Assembly (NCBI GenBank): GCA_900660155.1
Contig: CABFPE010000038.1
Coordinates: 1,101,147-1,165,146 of the forward strand
Source of the DNA: Hofstenia miamia
Taxonomy: Eukaryota > Xenacoelomorpha > Acoela > Hofsteniidae
Direction: 5' to 3'
DNA length: 64,000 bases
Made by a program: the position numbers and the translations under genes
Part shown: one piece after another, positions 57,587 through 64,000 of the stretch
Layout: the number at the start of each line of letters is the position of its first letter
How positions within the stretch are numbered: the stretch's first letter is position 1
The notes under the pieces: generated by a model
Told to the model about the DNA's origin: nothing
What the model saw: only the letters and a program-made list of their open reading frames with translations
The model's database searches: none

Positions 57587-60500
57587 ATGACAGAGGTAAC
57601 AGTTTCAACATTTTTTCTTTAAGAATAATTTTTAATTTTTTAATATAGTCTTCTATATTAACTTATAGCTATAATACCCTACACTAGATTAAGAGTTTAG
57701 CGCAAAAATTTCCAATAAATTTACAACTTAGGTGTTCTCATAAAAAATTTAATTTTTATTCTATATTTATATATATATATATATATATTATTTGTGAATC
57801 ATCTGTTTCTTACTACAATAATCCGTGGGGATTGTTAAAAGTTTATATTAAATTTAATAAATCTGTTTTTTTGAAAAAATTAGGAAATAATGTTGATTTG
57901 AAATATAGGTGTAGAAAATGTTTGATTTGGAAAAAACGATCTGAAAATGATAGGAGTAAGCTCCCATGCACTAACAAAATTTGCAGGTGTGTTGTCCATT
58001 TGGAGATTGTCCGTTGAGTATTTTATATATGTTTTTTTGAATGAACATTTTTAATGTTTTAATATGTATTGGCAAAACCAAATTTCAATGTTTGTTTATT
58101 AAAGGAAATTATGTAAAATATTGTTTTGATCGTTCTTGGTTAGATATTTTTCAATATCAAGAGAATTTTGCTAAAACCTAGAAGTATTTTGCATACGTTT
58201 CTATCAAGTAGCTTAGACGATGTATCAACGTGTTTATTTGATGCACTTTGCTAATTTCACCATTAATATGAAATTGCATATGGCAGATTGAGAACTTGTT
58301 AAGGCATCAGAAATAGCTTGATTTTAAGTGCAGTTATGGAACTATTTTTTCAACGATGCCTCCTAATGTGAATGCATCATTCCGGAGGTGAAATATGAGG
58401 TTATTTGGAAAGAATTCATTTTTCCTAAACTATTTTTGAATTTTTAATAGGACAGGTTGATTACTTCTCATTTAGGTTAATATGCTTGTATATATTAATC
58501 AGTGTGTTTATTTAGTAATTATGCATTTTATAAATATTTACAAATTGATTTACAAAACCAATTTACAATATGGGTATGATAAAGTGTGTTTATTCTCCAT
58601 TATTGATTTATATCGTCATCAAAAAGAATGTGGACTTTGAAACTTCTACATGGTCAATTCTCACACGTCTAAGAAATTTTTACTTGGGTTTCGAATAAAC
58701 GGAGTTCTGCTTGTTTTTTGGAAAACCATGCTTATAGAATTTTTAGATTTGTCTTTGAAGTTTTTTTGAAAAAAATCGTGTATTTTATGTGCCCGAAAAT
58801 ATAACTTACGAACATTGTGCTTCATTGGTATTTTAATATGAATTGAATTTACCACAGCTTTACTTTAGAAGACCCTTTTTGCGACATATGATGACTAAGC
58901 GATTGCATGACTCTAAAAACTAATAAGTAACAGTGACACTACAAATACCCCCACGACATGTTGCAAAACTGGCGTTTTGTACATTTTCATCTGACAGGGA
59001 ATTTCATTTTAGATATTGTGTTAAAGTATTATAAGGAGATTGATGTGACTATTGAATTAAGCGGAAACCATTTACATGCGACCGCCATTCGCAGTAAAAT
59101 AATCATTGAAATATGTTTCTAACATGATCACACTGTGAACCAATCCAATTGAAACTTAAAATATCACAACTGCGGTTTTGACCATCGTTGTATTCAGTGG
59201 CGTACCCAGGGGGACATGATGGAATGCTCCCCCCCCCCGTCAGGTTTCCAAATTTAATTTTGACTGGATAAATCAAAATATGTTTCGTAAAAAATTGAAA
59301 AATTTAAAATCTAGGATCGTGAAATGGATTTTTTAGGGTATATTTTCTCAATATTTTCGAAAATTTTCGGGAGGCTTCGCCCCGCATTAGGGAATAACAA
59401 TGATGTCCTCCCCCGTCAGAAAATTTTGGGTACGCACCTGATTGTATTGGTAATCAATGTTAACGTATAAATTGAAGTTTTAACAAATGACCGTGCGTAG
59501 GTTTAATTAGGAATGTCCTTATTTAAACCGTTGTATAATGTTCGATTTGTACCAACTGAATTATCTGAATGCATACTTATATATGTATTTAAACCTTAAG
59601 GAATTTTGTATAGGGTACCATAGTGACGAAGAACTACTATATACATGTCAGTTTTTGAAAATCGAATATTTTTTTTAATAGAGTTCAGCATTATTGTATA
59701 TTAGTGATTTTCCATTCCATGCGTTTACTTTTAAAATGTGATCAATTTTAAAGTGTAAATTTACTAATGTGTTGAACGTCAAATCTGTGTAATTTACGGT
59801 GGTATAATTTGTTGTTGGCATAATTAGAGCGAAGCTACAATTTAATTACTTTCAAAATAGAGCAACTGACATTTTCTGTGTAGTTATCAGTGGAATTGCG
59901 CCTTAATTAATTATTTAAATGTCACACATTAAAGTAAAACCGTTGAAATGCATTTTTCCAATGGAAAACATACAAAACGATTCATTTCACAATTCTCATT
60001 ATAGCAGTAAGACCATGAGTTTTTCATTTCCTTGAAATTAGTTTGGAAAAATGGGAGGAAATCAGGGAATTGACTTTCACAATTTATGTAAAGCCATATG
60101 TCAGACTTCGACCGTTCGGACGGATTATCCTTCCGGTTTGGTTTATTAGTGACAGTCCTATGGAACTGGGTCTAAATATTTCAGAATTGGCAGGATTGAT
60201 AGCATGTACACCTAATTGTTATTGCTATTTTCTCAGTATTTTTAGCCTCAATATTCGACTTTGTATTCCTTATTTTTAATGTTTATTAAATAACATGAAG
60301 AACTATGCAAGAAATTCCGGAGAGCGCACACATTTTTTAAAGAACTTAGCGAGCTAGAACGAGGCCTCATTAAAAAAATTTGTTTGCCGAGCTTAAAATT
60401 TCGGCTCTTTGAAAAGCTTTACTGTTATAAGTGATACCACATCCAATGGCACTAAGTGTTACCATCAAGTATTGTCTGCGTTATATAGTCTTTTGACAGG

Positions 60501-63179
60501 CAGTATTATTTTTTCATTATTCATAAACACATAACTGTGTATGAATATGATATGGGTGCACTCATTTCTGAAAACTAACAAATTCTGAGTAATGCTAGTA
60601 GAGTTAATCAAAATATCTGAATGAAAAAACAATTAAATTTGAATTTTTTTATGAGGCCGTAAAAATTGAAGTACGCTTCGTCTAATTATTTTATGTAATT
60701 TATTTTTCGAATTGATTCAGCGCCATTTTTATTTCATTATTATGCTATTGTAAATCAGAGAGACCTTCAACTTCAAAAGTTTTCCTCAGAAGCTTTTATC
60801 TTATTTGTCTAAAAAGGTTTTTTGTAAGGATTACTACCCTAAAGTTCATGCATCATCACGTAGTTTTGATGTACTTGAAAGAACTGCTTTTTTAAGTGAA
60901 GTATTAAAATTAGTAAGAAAGAGGTTTTAATCAAAATTGTATTTAATTTTTTCAAAACATTTTTAGTACGTTGGCCTTGTTCTACTTCGATTTCTTTACA
61001 TCCCTCCTGACGATAAAAACATATCAATTATAATCTTGGTTGTTTGTTGTATTTTTTATTTCTTACATTATTTCATATGCCTTAATTACGATTTGTCAAA
61101 TTGATTTTCATAAATTCTCATTAAAAATATCTTAGATTACCATTCTTATGAAAGATATCTTATAGTCGATTGGGCACGTATTGCAAAAAATTTTATTGGC
61201 CATAATTTACATTTTCGATATATAACTTTTTCTTTTAATAAATAAATACTTTTGCTGTATTTTTTAATGTTCAGTTTATGCCCTCTGAATATGATGTTCT
61301 TTTATTGATTTAAACATTTCTTTCATCCATTGGATTGTGGCTTTCCATCAACTTCTCGCTTCGTTAGAGGTCTTTAATTCGAGTTTGTCCATTGGGGTGC
61401 TATCAAGTTATATTGAAGTAAACTATTTTTTTCAAATTAATTTTATGTTGACAAAATATTGTTTTACATTTCATTTTAAATAAATGACCAGTTAGTATTT
61501 ACCTGAATAAAGAATACCTTATCTTGTTTTTGTATAGTTAGTAATGAAGGCATAGATTCTGATGTTCAATGCAGTTATATGTGTGTCCAATTATATTTTA
61601 TGTCACATCTATATTTTGACATAACTTATCACCATAATAAAGAATCCGCTATTTATTTAACTTTTTGAATTGAATTATTAAATTTTGTAGAATAGCAATG
61701 CTGTGGAGCTAACGTTCGTGAGTTTGGCACAATTTCATAAATTTCATAATTTTGCGTTTCGAAAAAATTGCAGTTAAAACTTTGAAGATATTTGAAACAC
61801 AATTTTTTTTACTTTATTTTGAAAAACTACTACAATTACTTCAACTTGTCATTGATTTTACTTTACTTTTCGATTTGCTGGTGATGCTAGGGAGTTCCTT
61901 TGCAGTCATTATAAAATTTCATCACTAAGACTTGTACTTGCATTCAAACATGCAAAAAATTAATTAAAATCGAAAATTTTTGTTATTGGTTAAATCTAGA
62001 ACTTTGCACAACCAGTCATTATTATATAATATTCTTGTAAAATAAAAAATGTTATTCTCATTTGTTTATAATATAATTTTAAAATTCTATACTATAGGTC
62101 GTGTTCTCTACGGCCACGGCAATTTTCTTGGCAGTAGCCGGAACTGCAATGTAAATTTTGACATTTCCACCATTTGGCCATAATGCTTTAGCCGTAGCCG
62201 GCAGTTAGCCGTGATTTTTTTGTGTGGTAGGTGTTTTTTTGCTACTACTAAGTGAAAACTGCAATTTTTAATGGAACGATTAAGACACTCATAGTTCGAA
62301 TAATTAAAGAAAATGGTCATCTTAAATAAGTTTTAAAAACAAAAATACAAATAAAAATCATGGAAATAAATTGTTCATCATAATGTTCCGAAATTAATCT
62401 TAGCCGAAATTTTGGCCGTAAAACAAAATCTTTGGCCACAAGGCACTAGCTACAGAGACGCGGACTTCAAATATTAGGCATCTGATGGCTCTATTGCATA
62501 GCACCTTTGTTATTTTTGGAATAATATTCACTTTTTCTTTGTTTTCCATTTATTAGGCTTTAAATCGGAAATTCACAACCTAATTCAAAAAATGGATTTC
62601 GAAATAGTTTTTCAATTGTGCCCCCGATTTGGTGTACATCCAATTGAATGGTTATCAACATACTTTTGTGAATAGGCGGTTAGTTCCCTGTATTGTACCC
62701 TTAGGACATAAATATTCCAGTTTTCCATAAAAGTTTGTTTAGCGTACTTTTGTGAAGCCGCCGAACTCGAATGAAATCTGTTATTTCTAAGCTTTCCTAA
62801 ATACTTCTGTAGATGGTATTAAACTAGCGTGCATTGAGTTGTACATGTGCTGCAAGTGGCGCTATTCATTCTTGATTACGTGCACTTGAGGTCGCTCAGC
62901 ACGTTAATGCCGAATTTGTGGTTTAGAGTTTTATAGATATTTGTTGTGCTAATCAGAGTTTAACTATATATGTTGCAGGCTAACGAAGAAATTTTGGGCG
63001 ATATCGATCGTAAAGAAGGCAAGAAGCCTGCTGATTTCACATGCTGGCACTGCGATGACTCATTGTACGGTCATCGATTTGTAAATAGAGAAAGTCACCC
63101 CTACTGCGTCAAATGCTACAACGAACTTTTTGCGAACAAGTGTGAAGAATGTCAAGAAATAATTTCGGTCGACAGCAAG
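57587..63179 (+). CDS. FHL: Four-and-a-half LIM domain protein (FHL type), 5' part
   Basis: FHL proteins are scaffolds built of LIM zinc fingers, linking actin/integrin sites and transcription factors. Two coding exons are seen. Exon 1 ends with ATG ACA GAG (57587-57595) followed by GTAAC, so only Met-Thr-Glu is encoded there. Exon 2 (62979-63179, 67 codons, phase 0 at both ends) starts ANEEILGDIDRKEGKK and carries the half-LIM: FTCWHCDDSLYGHRFV, then SHPYCVKCYNELFANKC, then EECQEIISVDSK, which begins LIM1. Vertebrate FHL2 also starts MTE and has YCVVCFETLFANTCEEC in the same place. The insert between MTE and the half-LIM is longer than in vertebrates. The rest of the gene lies beyond the window. 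The GC-richer DNA at 57370-57586 is likely 5' UTR. The 5.4-kb intron carries a hAT MITE. Confidence 0.85.
59195..59440 (+). mobile_element. hAT MITE in LIM-gene intron 1
   Basis: 246 bp. Ends are CAGTGGCGTACCCAGGG and, inverted, CAGGTGCGTACCCAAAATTT. Flanks are GTTGTATT (59187-59194) and ATTGTATT (59441-59448), 7 of 8 identical. Internal landmarks are GGCTTCGCCCC and CCCGTCAGAAAATTTTGGGT. It is the same family and orientation as 63701-63948. Confidence 0.75.
62098..62462. repeat. Possible inverted-repeat element
   Basis: The left end GTCGTGTTCTCTACGGCCAC and the inverted right end GTCCGCGTCTCTGTAGCTAG share GTxTCTCTxxxGxC-type similarity. Several GGCCGTA/TAGCCG words lie on both strands inside. 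No target duplication was found, so the borders are uncertain. Confidence 0.35.
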
Positions 63180-63297
63180 GTATGTCTTTAAGTCATATCC
63201 TTTCACAATTCGTTGTTTGATGCATTTGGAGATGACGTCACAGTAAAAATATTATCCTGCAAAAATAATTTGAATTTCAAAATATGAAATGCTCTTT

Positions 63298-63335
<38 letters not shown>

Positions 63336-63700
63336 ACCATCTGAAATATCATTATGTAATAACAGAAGCTTAAACGGATATAGTGCTATCCGTCTGCGAC
63401 TTAATTACGTCATGCAAAAATTCAAGTTCAAACGAAACCCCAGGCATTCCTTGTGTTTGTTTGACAGATCTTTTGCTGCTTAGATTAATTGAGTATTTAT
63501 CAAAATTTAAACATTTTTATCAATTTAAATTCAACTTTCTTCTGATCAGACATTTGTTAAATGTCTGCACATAGTGAGTGAATTAAACAACCATTTTATT
63601 TTCTCACAAAAAGTTTTGTGACTTATCTTTGATACTTCAATTTTCCAACTTTCAAGTAGTATACAATGAAAATGTTTTTATTAAAAATTAAGATGCTATT

Positions 63701-63948
63701 CAGCGGCGTACGCAAGTGGAGGTATTCTGGAATTCCTCCTTCGGGTTCTCAAAATTGCTTTTTATTGATAAAACCCTAAGTATTGGAAAAACTTAAAAGA
63801 TATTTTAAATTAATCTGAGGTGGTGAGATATATTTTCAGGGTCTATTTTTTCAATATTTTGAAAATGTTTAGGGGTTTCGCTCCACTTTTGATCTCTCAG
63901 GTTGATTATAACAGATGTATCCTGTCGGAAAATTCTGCGTACGATCTG
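63701..63948 (+). mobile_element. hAT MITE in LIM-gene intron 2
   Basis: 248 bp. Ends are CAGCGGCGTACGCAAGTGG and, inverted, CAGATCGTACGCAGAATTTT, with a perfect 8-bp target duplication ATGCTATT (63693-63700 and 63949-63956). It shares GGTTTCGCTCC and CTGTCGGAAAATTCTGCGTA with the copy at 59195. Confidence 0.8.
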
Positions 63949-64000
63949 ATGCTATTTTATGTAAATGTAAAATGCAAAAGCGTTAAAATATTCATGTATT

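Noticed and set aside
57303-57590. Open frame of 95 codons on plus strand
   Set aside because: It overlaps the GC-richer first exon of the LIM gene in a different frame from its ATG at 57587 and has no recognisable protein character; it is most likely 5' UTR.
60043-60279. Open frame of 78 codons on plus strand in the LIM intron
   Set aside because: No family resemblance and no splice-site support; likely chance.
1-64000. tRNA genes, CRISPR-like arrays, rRNA
   Set aside because: No B-box-like GGTTCGAxxCC in a cloverleaf setting, no regularly spaced repeats and no rRNA-like blocks were seen by eye.

Overview
This is a stretch of an animal nuclear genome. The genes have introns with ordinary GT...AG borders, the DNA is AT-rich with many (AT)n runs, and transposon families typical of invertebrate animals (hAT, piggyBac, pogo/Tigger-like, CR1-like LINEs, a Penelope-like fragment) fill the spaces. 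The protein set (SWEET sugar transporter, fucose-1-phosphate guanylyltransferase, proteasome beta-1, mitochondrial L16, four-and-a-half-LIM protein) fits an invertebrate metazoan. I cannot name the species from the sequence. There are two runs of N (24397-24585, 53925-53979) and a single N at 39916, so this is a scaffold.

Layout. 1-2033 is the end of a piggyBac-like element on the minus strand, cut by the window edge. 3088-7833 (minus) is the proteasome beta-1 gene without its first exon; its 4.1 kb intron carries a hAT-type element. 7834-23164 has no host gene I can recognise and is a graveyard of LINE, hAT and mariner-like pieces. 23165-43107 (plus) is a complete six-exon SWEET gene. Its second intron contains a complete nine-exon FPGT gene on the same strand (25362-30801), and its fifth intron contains a duplicated piggyBac copy and a LINE piece. 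43108-49604 holds a Penelope-like fossil and an unidentified decayed coding region. 49661-53838 (plus) is MRPL16 in three exons. 57587 to beyond 63179 (plus) is the start of an FHL-type LIM gene, with MTE on exon 1 and the half-LIM on exon 2.

The most notable points are: (i) the gene-within-a-gene arrangement of FPGT in a SWEET intron, both concerned with sugar handling; (ii) a perfect 40-bp tandem duplication over the splice acceptor of FPGT exon 5, where only the second acceptor keeps the reading frame; (iii) a perfect 180-bp-period tandem duplication over the donor of SWEET exon 4, which creates a possible new in-frame exon of 35 codons; (iv) a 2.2-kb duplication in the same gene, with a lone N at the join. 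Together these are either recent local duplications or unresolved haplotypes in the assembly. Raw reads would decide.

All exon models were built by eye from reading frame, splice-site phase and remembered family sequences; no search was run.
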